Source of the DNA: Calendula officinalis
Lineage: Eukaryota > Streptophyta > Magnoliopsida > Asterales > Asteraceae
DNA length: 64,000 nt
NCBI GenBank assembly: GCA_963853835.1
Contig: OY970822.1
Location: forward strand, 85,727,135 to 85,791,134
Direction: 5' to 3'
Position numbers and translations under genes: made by a program. Shown here piece after piece: positions 48,523 through 58,157 of this stretch. Under the pieces are notes generated by a model. That model saw only the letters and a program-made list of their open reading frames with translations, ran no database searches and was not told the DNA's origin. Within the stretch, counting starts at the first letter, position 1. Each line of letters starts with the position of its first letter.

Positions 48523-51500
48523 CTAATGACGGTGTCCTAATGTACCGCCCGTACCACAAGGAGGTGGTCTTCTGATTCTTCTTCTCCTACCTCCATCGCC
48601 ATCTTCTTCACTTTCTCCAGGGTTGTTCAAGTCAAAATCGAAGTTTACCGGAATAACAGCTCTTTTTTTGCGGTTGACTAGAATCTCCGAGCTGGTAATA
48701 AGGATTTGTATTTCCAAAGATACTATCTGCAGAAAAATGCTGCCCAAAATTGTCATACTAGGGAGGTGTTACCCAATCATCTCTCATAGGAGACTGTATA
48801 TGACTCATATTAAGTATGTTTTGAGAAAATAGGTCCCCACCGGTATTCATTTCGTATTGCATACTTGAACCACCCTGGAGAAAGTCCATATTGACTCGAT
48901 AAGCCTCTTGGTCTGATGGCCCCACACCACCAGTATTATATTGGTTCGATGTGTCCATATATGTAGTTTGAGGCTGGGGGGAGGACCCTGAACCACCAGC
49001 GTTATACTGGTTCGATGTTCCCACATTTTCATTTTGATACTGGTGGGAGGACCCTGAACCACCAGCATTATGCTGGTGGGAGGACCCGGCTTCAGGATCT
49101 TGACGAGCCCCTCTTGGCCGCATCCATCTAGGCCTATGCTGTCTTTGCTCCTGAGTCAACTGTGTGCCGAAGGATGGCTGAGTAACGGGTGCCACATGAG
49201 GTGAAAAATATGTCGGACGGTCATCTCCATGTTGTAACACCCGTATTTTTAAAACATTGTTTAAACCATTTAAAATACATTTTCCCAATATCTGACATAT
49301 TGTCCAAAATACAGTTTAACAAAAACTTTAAAACTTATATCAGAGTTTACAAAAATACGGTGTCACCGAGTATATCAAAACCAATCACGTCTAATACATA
49401 AACATATATGTATAGAACCTAACGTACCTAGTACCAAACATATGCGTACTAGAAGCACCTGTGTGCTTAGTGTATAAACATATATACACTCGGTGTATAA
49501 ACATATATACCACCGTCCTACCAACATATCTAATACATAAACATATATGTATTAGAACCTAACATACCTAGTACCAAACATATGCGTACTAGAAGCACCC
49601 GTGTGCTTAGTGTATAAACATATATACACTCGGTGTATAAACATATATACCACCGTCCAGTGACCGGGGGTCCCCCGCGTCGCCACCATCTATCTCTTAC
49701 CATAACCTAACAGTTATGACAGTCAAAGCCTTCGGCTATCACATCCAACATCAAACAAGTTAGTTGTCTAATACTAACAACATATAATTAGTTCATCACA
49801 GTGTGAACGTACCTGTATGGTCCCATGGACCCGATCATAAGCAACCACAGTTACTTCTACATCTATGAACCCTATGAGGTCCATGCTTACTTTATACATA
49901 AGATACATTTCTTATCTATCGATAACATAATACTTTTATCTCTTCCTTGACTATAATAGACAACTATTACTAGTCACATCATATTCTTTCTCATATATAT
50001 TCGTTCTTTACTTTTATTAGTATATCTTACCAATAGGTACTCATTACTATAAAATCATTCTCAATTGCTTTACTAATAAATATTTATTAATAAAGGCTCC
50101 GTACACATTCTCTTAATCAATTATTTCATTATTATTGTTCATTAACATAGATTCCATAACTACTTGGATCTATCATAATTTACTTCAAATTCATCAATCA
50201 TACTAGACACATTCTAGTATCACATTCTACATACTTTCATACATTTTCAACTACTATCTTTATCAAAATATTTGTTAATAAAGACTGATACAATATCATA
50301 TGTACTTTCAAAATTAATTGCTATGTACCCAGTTTAAAAGTCTCATGTACTCACCTTAGCAAATAAGTGCTCCAACCGTATTCTTTACGTCAGTTTCCTT
50401 GCTCCCCAATTCGGTCAGCCTTCCAAGACCTCACCAAATGCCTACTATAATAATCACAAGATTATCAACATCACATTCTACTACCAATGTGTCCATCTAT
50501 CTCTAGATAACACTTATTAACTCATTTCCCCCAATTATGATGATTTACCAAGCCCTAGGTTTAACCAACCCTTAAGATTCTTACAAATCATAATCATACA
50601 CTTGTTTCCTTTGTTACTATACCATCTATCAAGTGTATAGAACGTTTATTCACCATAAACCATAACCCCCAATAGCTAGGGTTTCAAACCCAACCATCAA
50701 AAATACATAGATCTAAAGCTACAAAGATCAAGGAGTGAAGATATACCTTAAATCTTCAACTAGGAGTGAAGAATCACAAGATTTGATGAAGAAATCAGCT
50801 CCAAATGACGATTTACACCCAAAATCGTCCACAAACTCGAGAGAAAGAAACTAGGGTTTTCAAATGCATCGAATGAGCTCAAACCCGATTTTATTGCTGC
50901 CAGACAAAAGATCACGACGCGAACAAAGTTCGCGTCGCTAACTCTGCGATTCCCCATAGTTCACGATCGCTAACTCGTCGTTAACTACTTCGCGCCCGAT
51001 AGCCAAACTCCCTGGCCCGACTTCCTGATCGCGATCGGTAGTTCGCGTCGCGAACTTCTGAAGTGTGCAGGGCTGCACTTTTTCCACTTTGTCTCGACCC
51101 GGTTTCGCCCATAACTTTCTCGTACGGTGTCCAAACGACACGAAACCAATTTCCACGTGTTTTATATGATTTATCCATAATTATCATATTTTTACATATT
51201 TTATTTATTTACAATTTTGGGTCGTTACATCCATGTGCATAATGCAAATAATCTGCCGATGTTTGCAAGATTTGCTGCCCAAACTGATGCAATGCTGGAT
51301 CATCTTGGTCTTGCATCATCCTTTGCACCTGTTGTTGCACGTGGCTTAACCCGTCAACCTACATACATTTAATACGTATTATTTAAATGTAAAATAATAC
51401 ATACATTATTATGATTATTGTTCTATAATTATTATTTATTACCGCAACATTTAAATTTCCGCCCTGATTGTAGGACCGAGAGTAGTTTTGTGCTCCAGGA

Positions 51501-52983
51501 GTTGGATTTGTAATATGGAGCACAGTACGAGGCCAATACCATGCCATATAACCAGGTTCAGTTTGAGGGAAATTCGAGTATTGGCCCTGGATGAGATATT
51601 GGTAACGGTTGTTCCAATGTTGTATTTGATTTCTTAACTCCCGTTTCCAACTTCTTTTTGCGGTCACCCCTCTACGAGACTTAATATGTAAATCCTCATG
51701 TTCGTATTTGTTTGAGAGTGGTGGTTGAGGAATAAATTGGACAAAACCAAATTGTCTCATAACCCTGCTGGGCAAATACTGCTCAGCAATCTCCCAAAAA
51801 ATAACATATGTTTGACTTAGCCAACATCCCGTATCGGTCCTACACGAAGGGGCTAGAAGGTGTAGATCTTGATGGTATGGAGTCCACATGAACTGCAAAA
51901 GTTTGATTAATTTGTAAGTTCAAAAATTTGTTTTTTTTTTAAATTTAATAGCAGAGTACCTCTGAATCGTCTAACGCACTTAACATCGACCGAAACTGAA
52001 ACAAGACGTTCTTGACTGACCCCGCGAAACTAAGGGGCTGGTTGAATCTGTATGTTTATACATGCAAAAATATAGCATCATTTATAGTTATTAATAATTT
52101 TAATATAATCACTTGGAATTACATACCTACAACCATATGGTTTTCCAATTACCAGATCAGGAGTAATTTGTTTTAGCAGTGGAGAAAACATCTTAAACCT
52201 GCTCCAGGCCCATATCTGCAACAACATCAAAGGGCCACCAATTTCGAGGACGTTGTGCATAGTTGTTTTGCACAAGTTTCGGTAGAGACTGGCCAGTACA
52301 GCCCCACCCCAACTAAGTCGCCCGCAAGCATCCAGGTCTTCAATCAACACTAAAAAATACATCTGGACTAAACTATCAGTTGAATCCGGAAATAAGCAAC
52401 CATTTAAAAGCATTAGTATATAATGCCTCGCTTTTTGCTCCAATTGTTCGTTAGTCGGATCCTGTGGCAGAGGCTCCATTAACATGTCCATCATATATCT
52501 AGCACTGATCTGACTGCCTTTGAATTTTCGCTCTGGCGGTGCGAAACCGAGCAATGTATAAAATTTTTCGATAACACGCGCATAAGTGTATCCCGGTTCA
52601 TCACCTGTAACCGGATTGCCATCGGTCCGTAAACCCCAAATAACTTGTACGTCTTCCAGGGTCACGGTAACCTCACCAAATGGTAGGTGAAATGTATGCG
52701 TTTCCGGACGCCATCTCTCTACCAGTGCTGTGATGAGTCCGTGGTCAACGTTTTTGTAACCACAGACGAAAACTTCTGCCAAACCGGCCCGACGTATGTG
52801 ATACATCACACGCTCATCAATTGGGTTATCTCTTACCCAGAATAACAAATTTTTGTTAGCACGTCTGACATTTAACGGACGATCATCCTTGAGATTGTGA
52901 AACACATGATATGCTCGGTGATCGGTATTTATAAATAACAACTCAGGATTCGTAGGTCCGGGGACAATTCCAACATTCTCCAT
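48523..52983 (-). pseudogene. Plant mobile domain (MAIN/MAIL1-like) gene of the MULE, interrupted
   Basis: It starts MENVGIVPGPTNPELLFINT at 52983. Exons on the minus strand are 52983-52127, 52047-51960, 51892-51443 and 51358 onward, with phases agreeing. The core has the PMD signatures GLAEVFVCGYKNVDHGLITA, LVERWRPETHTFHLPFGEVT followed by VTLEDVQVIWGL, and later RFNQPLSFAGSVKN and MWTPYHQDLHLLAPSC. The last exon is cut after DYLHYAHG by the 49233-51229 insertion and resumes with GDDRPTYFSP. It then has a TAG at 48758-48760, with plausible sequence beyond it (YDNFGQHFSADSIFG). The likely true ending (RRRRIRRPPPCGTGGTLGHR then H) is in another frame, ending 48523. Host PMD proteins (MAIN, MAIL1) act in silencing and genome stability, and PMD is known from transposons. 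The last exon encodes a GGSGSS/SNQYN-type repeat. Confidence 0.85.
49233..51229 (-). mobile_element. Solo-LTR-like insertion inside the PMD gene
   Basis: The ends TGTAACACCC and GGGTCGTTACA are inverted, and TCCATGT flanks both sides (49226-49232, 51230-51236). Removing it and one TCCATGT restores the PMD reading frame exactly. The 1,997-bp body has no coding capacity or visible internal region. It carries a CG-rich block with the palindrome GTTCGCGTCGCGAAC and a two-copy 139-bp tandem repeat (from 49392 and 49531). The start/end bases suit an LTR, but a 7-bp duplication is unusual; a 5-bp one with ends shifted by two bases is possible. Related sequence is at 42185. Confidence 0.75.
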
Positions 52984-53748
52984 TTTTTACAAATACAAAA
53001 ATCTGGTGGGAGTACTGATTGTGATGATTTTTAGTTGTGATATTTTTTGAGTGAGATAGTTTTTGAGTGTGATAGTTGTGTGTTTTAAAGTTGTATTTAT
53101 AGAGTTGATATTGTTAATAAATTTATGGTAGTTGATTGTATTGAAGACGATTTTGAATGTTATCCGATTCCTACGATTCACGGATTGTGTTTTAATAAAG
53201 CTGATGTCTAATTTGACTTTTTGCATGCGATCCCCGACTGCAGCGCCCGGATCCCACTGGATCCCCGACTGCAGCGCCCGGATTCTGTTGGGTGGTCAAA
53301 TCAAGCACGAGTCTTCACGAGTCTTTTTTAAATAAGGTTGTCTTCTTTATTTGTCTTTTTTAATAAGTGTACTCTTTATTTGTCTTCTAGCACGATCCCC
53401 GACTAAGACGCCCGGATCCCCTACGGATCCCCGACTAACACGCCCGGATCCCTACGGATCCCCGACTAAGACACCCGGATCCCCTTGTGCTGTCACATCA
53501 ACCGTCTGTGTTCTTTTTTTTCTTTTTGTCCGGATTAATAAAACCATATCCGATACAAAGATTAAATTCGGGCATGCTAAGGCTTTATTTCTTTTTAATG
53601 GGTGACAACTACCCATACTTGTAATTCACCTATATAAAGTATCAACAGATCAGTTAATATTATCACCAGTATTCACCAACAATTTCAATATTTATCAACC
53701 AAGATTAAACTTCCAATCAACTACATTTCACCAAAAAAATCATTCAAA
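52984..53748. promoter_or_regulatory. Central divergent promoter of the giant MULE
   Basis: 765 bases between the divergent PMD and MURA starts. TATA-like CTATAAATA on the minus strand (about 53095-53103) and CCTATATAAAG on the plus strand (about 53630) face outward. Between them lies the internal motif array. It probably drives both genes. Confidence 0.65.
53225..53490 (+). promoter_or_regulatory. Five-copy motif array in the central promoter
   Basis: Two copies near 53228-53285 (ATCCCCGACTGCAGCGCCCG then GATCC or GATTC) and three near 53394-53485 (ATCCCCGACTAASACRCCCG then GATCC). They have the same 25-bp unit and the same internal spacing as in the terminal repeats, although the flanking DNA is unrelated. 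Confidence 0.75.
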
Positions 53749-56721
53749 ATGACTTTAACGAACCCTTTCCTTGTTAATATATATTGGGGTGATGATAACA
53801 TTCGTTACGACAATGGCACGGTACTAGGCGATGTGAACATGCGCAGAAGTTCTCTTCTTTTTCTAACAAGATATAATTACGAAGATTTTGAGAAATTGGT
53901 TTACAGACATGTTATGGTTTCGAAAGATCAATACAAATTAAGGTTTACATTATGTTATGAATATCACGGAATTTTCTGTGATTCTGAAATTACAAGTGAT
54001 GAATCCTTACAAACCTTATATTACATCGCCTCTTTGAACGAAAAATTCATGGGCGATATTATTGTGAAGATTGAGTATATCAAGCCCCAACCCCGTAATG
54101 TTGACTCCAACATTTTTCAGCTTTTTTCAGCACCAGAACCGTCAACGCGGTATCAAGGTTTTGATATGGCGGGTCCTTCACCGTCTGCGTTCCGACATTT
54201 TTCATCACAAGAAACGTCAACGCAGTACCAAGGTTTTGATATGGCGGGTCCTTCACCGTCTGCGTTCCGACATTTTTCATCACAAGAACCGTCAACGCAT
54301 TATCAAGGTTTTGATATGGCGGGTCCTTCAACATCTGCGTTCCAACATTTTTCAGCACCAGAACCGCCAACGAATTATCAAGGTTTTGATATGGCGGGTC
54401 CTTCAACATCTGCTTTCCAAGATCTTTCAGTGGTAGAACTAGGTACCGCACCAGAGCTAGTAACGCAATATCAAGATTTTAATAACAATGAAAATCATGA
54501 GTTCGACGGATCAGAGGACGAACCACAATCTGAAGGAAGTGCCGATACCAGAGAAGAATTTGACCCAGATGGCGCTGAAGCATCCGAAGAATCTGATGAT
54601 GATGGTGACGATCAAGGCAACCATGAAGCTCATCAAACATCTCAACTGCCTTTGTATGACTATAGTCAATGGGACACACAGGAAGACACTGAGGCTGATA
54701 ATTCAGGCCTATTACAGGAAGATGAAGAGCATATGCTTTTTTGGAGGTCCGATTATCTAGATGAGATTCGAATTGGTATGTATTTTTCTAGCAAGCAAGA
54801 GTTGATTGATGCCGTGAGGAGTTGGAATATAAAACAAACTAGGCAGATCAAGGTTATTGAAAGCACACTTTCAAAGTGGAGTGCTAGGTGCAGTACTCGT
54901 AAAAAGGGTGATACCAACCCTGGTGTTAACAACTCTAGTGATAACAACTCTGTTGGCGGAAACCCTGGTGAAAACAACTCTGGTGAAAACAACCCTGGCG
55001 ATACTCAAACAGAAGGCACCCAGAGTAATAGACGACCCAATGCAGCTTTATGTAATTGGTACGTCCGAGCCATAAAGAAGCAGAGGGAGAGGCTTTGGCA
55101 AATAAGGTCGTGGAGAGATGTGCACATTTGTAGTGGGGTAGTGCGAGGTTCGAATAACAAATGTTTGACGGCGAAGGTCGTAGCCATCTGCATATTCCAT
55201 TCTGTCTGTAAAGATATCGCATACCCTGTTAAACAAATCCTGGCAGATATCAAAAAATACAATGGGAATGACATATCCTACTCCAAAGCTTGGCGTGCTA
55301 GGAAAATTGCTATAGAGAGACTATTCGGGAGTTGGGAAAGCAACTTTGATGAGTTGCCTAAGTACATTCGTGCTCTAAAGAAGTCAAACCCGTCCACAAT
55401 TGTCGAGTGGATAGTCGAACGAACTAACAACCCCGAGTTGAAAATTTTCAAATCTGTTTTCTGGGCTTTTGGTCCAGCAATTGCGGCCTTTCGTCATTGC
55501 ATTCCTGTTACATGTATAGACGGGACCTTTTTAAAAGGTGCGTACAAAGGGAAGTTGCTGACTGCCGTCACGAAAGACGCCAATAATCATATTCTACCTC
55601 TGGCGTATGCCATTGTTGACGAGGAGTCAAACGAATCATGGAAATGGTTTTTGGAACAGCTAAGGTATTTTGTTATAAATGACAGTCCAAGAGTGCTAGG
55701 TGTCATTTCTGATAGGCATCATGGGATTCTAAATGCAATGCAAGAACTTGAAGACTGGAAAGAGCCATATGCATACCATAGATACTGCCTAAGGCATATC
55801 AGAAGCAACTTCAACAGCCGTTTCAAGAACCATCGAATGAAGCAATTGTGTTGGATCATAGGTAGCACGAGTCAAAAGCGTAAGTACAAGGAAGCCATAC
55901 GTGAAATGAAATTTATAGACGCGGACGGGTGGGTGTATCTGGAGCAGATTGGGTTAGAAAAGTGGACCCTCTTTAGAGACAACGGCCACCGACGTTGGGG
56001 AAACCTAACATCGAATATTACAGAGAGTTACAACAATGTGTTGCGTGGAGCCAAGCATCTTCCGATTAAGGCTTTGATTGACTTCACATTCATCAAAACT
56101 GTCAAGCAATTCAGCAAGCATGCTGAATTATCGTCTAACTGCGAGACGCCACTACCCTCACGTATGTGGACTCTTTTCAACAAGCGCACCCGTCAAGCAA
56201 CATTTCATGAAGTAATTCCCTTTGATTACGTGAAACAGATTTTCAGTGTGAAGTCAAGGATTCAAACCGGTGAGAGTGGTGGGAACGATTACACAGTCAA
56301 TTTCATAAGTACAAAAGGGAACAGGCGTGGGTGTACGTGTGGGAAGTGGCAGACGTTGCGCTTTCCATGTTCACATGTTATTGCTGTTTGTGGTCATATG
56401 GGTGTCGACCCGCTAACACTTGTGAACATAGCGTATACAACAGAGGCGTACATACAACAATATAGTACTGCCTTTAAACCACTACCTCATGTGGCCCTCT
56501 GGAAGGATGCTAAATGGAGAATGTTAGCCAGTGAAGGAAGAATATCAACAAAGAGAGGGAGAAGGCAGCATGTTAGACGACGCAACGAGATGGACCAGCC
56601 TAGTAAAATCCACCAAACCCAACGAAAGGCAAAACTTTGTGGGATTTGTAGAAATCCAGGCCATAACAGACTGAAATGCCCGACAACAAATCCTCCTCAA
56701 ACAACAAATCCTCCTCAATGA
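53749..56721 (+). CDS. MURA-type Mutator-like transposase, intact 990 aa
   Basis: Single uninterrupted exon. A PB1-like N-terminal domain (about 1-110, MTLTNPFLVNIYWGDDNIRY) is followed by four 25-aa repeats around YQGFDMAGPSPSAF (about 125-225), then an acidic stretch (EEFDPDGAEASEESDDDGDD). A MuDR N-terminal domain follows (about 325-470), interrupted by NPG/NNSG repeats. The MULE DDE domain (about 540-700) has Asp591 in CIDGTFLKGAYKG, Asp655 in VISDRHHGIL and the family motif YCLRHIRSNF. A SWIM zinc finger runs from Cys862 (CTCGKWQTLRFPCSHVIAV) and a CCHC zinc knuckle near 964-977 (CGICRNPGHNRLKC). It cuts and pastes elements with matching ends. All expected parts are present, so it could be active. 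It begins next to the central motif array. Confidence 0.95.
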   Translation: MTLTNPFLVNIYWGDDNIRYDNGTVLGDVNMRRSSLLFLTRYNYEDFEKLVYRHVMVSKDQYKLRFTLCYEYHGIFCDSEITSDESLQTLYYIASLNEKFMGDIIVKIEYIKPQPRNVDSNIFQLFSAPEPSTRYQGFDMAGPSPSAFRHFSSQETSTQYQGFDMAGPSPSAFRHFSSQEPSTHYQGFDMAGPSTSAFQHFSAPEPPTNYQGFDMAGPSTSAFQDLSVVELGTAPELVTQYQDFNNNENHEFDGSEDEPQSEGSADTREEFDPDGAEASEESDDDGDDQGNHEAHQTSQLPLYDYSQWDTQEDTEADNSGLLQEDEEHMLFWRSDYLDEIRIGMYFSSKQELIDAVRSWNIKQTRQIKVIESTLSKWSARCSTRKKGDTNPGVNNSSDNNSVGGNPGENNSGENNPGDTQTEGTQSNRRPNAALCNWYVRAIKKQRERLWQIRSWRDVHICSGVVRGSNNKCLTAKVVAICIFHSVCKDIAYPVKQILADIKKYNGNDISYSKAWRARKIAIERLFGSWESNFDELPKYIRALKKSNPSTIVEWIVERTNNPELKIFKSVFWAFGPAIAAFRHCIPVTCIDGTFLKGAYKGKLLTAVTKDANNHILPLAYAIVDEESNESWKWFLEQLRYFVINDSPRVLGVISDRHHGILNAMQELEDWKEPYAYHRYCLRHIRSNFNSRFKNHRMKQLCWIIGSTSQKRKYKEAIREMKFIDADGWVYLEQIGLEKWTLFRDNGHRRWGNLTSNITESYNNVLRGAKHLPIKALIDFTFIKTVKQFSKHAELSSNCETPLPSRMWTLFNKRTRQATFHEVIPFDYVKQIFSVKSRIQTGESGGNDYTVNFISTKGNRRGCTCGKWQTLRFPCSHVIAVCGHMGVDPLTLVNIAYTTEAYIQQYSTAFKPLPHVALWKDAKWRMLASEGRISTKRGRRQHVRRRNEMDQPSKIHQTQRKAKLCGICRNPGHNRLKCPTTNPPQTTNPPQ
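54115..54425 (+). repeat. Four 75-bp coding tandem repeats in MURA
   Basis: The unit contains GGTTTTGATATGGCGGGTCC and repeats every 75 bp without frame change, encoding YQGFDMAGPS-type units. The first copies are nearly identical, the last more diverged. Confidence 0.85.
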
Positions 56722-56856
56722 TTGTAGAATTTAAAATGTTGTGTGTTTTTTAATATTAAATATAATAAAAGTTTCTTATTGGTACTTAACTAATATAATT
56801 TTAAATATAATAAAAGTTTCTTATTTCAAGTGATACATTAAAACTGAAATTACATA

Positions 56857-57472
56857 TCATTCATTCTCACGTTTAACACTAAAAATTAAATTTCTACCAT
56901 TAGTCTGATAGTCTGCATTTATGGTAAAAGTACAAACTTCGTTAGTCAGAATTCCATTTTCATTCTTAAATCTCTTGAAGTCACCACTCATTTTAACTCG
57001 CCCAGGATAACCATGCAGCTTCATTACTTCATGAGAATCGCCTCTTTCTATCATACAATGTTTGTCCTGAAAGAGGTAGTTATGCTGCCTGACAAACCAA
57101 GCAGGTATAGTCTAAAAATACAACAAAATTAAATGATTTTAGTTAATTGAGCAAATATTAAACTTATTAAAAAAATATATAATTTTAGCATACCATCCTT
57201 TGATTTTTTACTACATGTTTCGCGAACTTTATTTTAAATTGCCAGAGATGCTAAACATCTGGTCCTATTTCAGCCAGCTTTTCAATATGTTTATCATAAT
57301 CAGCCTGCTCGTAATTTTGAAAATATACTTGCATCTCGTCATTAAATTCTTCTGCATGTAGATCGGCATAATCTTCGGCTATCAAATTCTCGAACTCAAT
57401 CTCATCTACATAATTACGAGGCGAATCATGCACGTAGTGATACGGAGGAGACTCATTATTCGATGAACTCAT
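56857..57472 (-). pseudogene. B3-domain-like gene of the MULE with one in-frame stop
   Basis: Two exons on the minus strand: 57472-57194 (MSSSNNESPPYHYVHDSPRN, acidic) and 57111-56857. The GT donor and TTTTTAG acceptor join in phase 0 for 177 residues. A TAG at 57251-57253 (codon 74) splits the acidic part from WQFKIKFAKHVVKNQRM. With the second exon this reads TIPAWFVRQHNYLFQDKHCM, VMKLHGYPGRVKMSGDFKRF, KNENGILTNEVCTFTI. That follows the plant B3 DNA-binding pattern (an FK...L start, IP..F, a basic GW-like strand, FV.DN.L..GD.C.F) but is divergent. The gene is transcribed inward from the right terminal repeat. A shorter protein starting after the stop is possible. B3 assignment is by pattern only. 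Confidence 0.6.
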
Positions 57473-57514
57473 GATTTTTTGCTATTAAGGAGAGATTGTT
57501 TTTTAAATGAAATG

Positions 57515-57917
57515 GGGTAGCGAAGGGAAACGTTTATGAAATGGGGTAAATGTGTAGGAAATATTTTTATGTATACGTGTGTGATAAAAAATGAAGTATA
57601 TATATAGGACTGTCTAGGTGGGATCCGGGCGTACGGCTCGGGGATACCCCAAGGGGATCCGGGCGTACGGCTCGGGGATACCCCAAGGGGATCCGGGTGT
57701 GATACTCGGGGATACCAAGGGGATCCGTGTGTGGTACAAGGGGAAACTGCATGAAAAGTACAACCGGTCAGACTAAGGTGGGATCCGGGTGTGGTACTAG
57801 GGGAAAGAAGGGGATCCGGATGTGGTACTAGGGGATAACATTATTTTTGCAAAACCCCCGAAAACAACATTATTTGTACAATTTAGATAGATACCGCATT
57901 ATTCTTGCAAATCTTCC
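57515..57917 (-). repeat. Right terminal inverted repeat of the giant MULE
   Basis: Inverse of 46392-46815, including the tip, motif array, TATA-like sequence (ATATATATA near 57600) and the GAAATGGGGTAAATGTG block. It supplies the probable promoter of the B3-like gene. Confidence 0.85.
57625..57838 (-). promoter_or_regulatory. Six-copy motif array in the right terminal repeat
   Basis: On the minus strand there are six copies of the same motif: two with GCCGTA and one with GTATCA as the N6 spacer, and three of the CCCCTAGTACCACACCCGGA type (one with GGATCC partly changed). There is one copy fewer than on the left. Confidence 0.7.
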
Positions 57918-57965
57918 CCTTCCATTGGAGATGCTCTTAGAAACGGAGGATTAAACTACTTGTCA

Positions 57966-57986
57966 GTTACAAGCCTACATGTGCAG
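57966..57986 (+). promoter_or_regulatory. Upstream box shared by the two ATL paralogs (copy 2)
   Basis: GTTACAAGCCTACATGTGCA about 170 bases before the start of the second ATL gene; compare 40589-40609. Confidence 0.5.
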
Positions 57987-58157
57987 GTCCAGCGGCAGCT
58001 GAGCTTCTTCATCTTCAGTCCCCACCCCACATATATATATGTAAAGATATATCCATACACTTTCATATTCTCACAAAACCTATCCACTCCCTTTCTCTCT
58101 AAAAAAACCCCCAATTTCTTTCTTTCTCTCACACTTTCACCTAAACTTGAAAGAATT

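Larger units (their letters stand above)
46392..57917 (+). mobile_element. 11.5 kb four-gene Mutator-like element (Ulp1-like, PMD, MURA, B3)
   Basis: The ends AAGAATTTGCAAGAATAATG and CATTATTCTTGCAAATCTTC are inverted. Inverted similarity extends for about 400 bp at each side. The exact 10-bp duplication CCTTCCATTG flanks it (46382-46391, 57918-57927), as expected for MULEs. Inside are an Ulp1-like gene (+), a plant-mobile-domain gene (-), MURA (+) and a B3-like gene (-). The outer two are transcribed inward from the terminal repeats and the inner two diverge from a central promoter. The high similarity of the terminal repeats and the exact target duplication suggest recent insertion. A 2 kb solo-LTR-like insertion interrupts the mobile-domain gene. 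Confidence 0.9.

Noticed and set aside
54071..54451. Repetitive frames in other phases over the MURA repeats
   Set aside because: Arise from the 75-bp repeat inside the real transposase frame.
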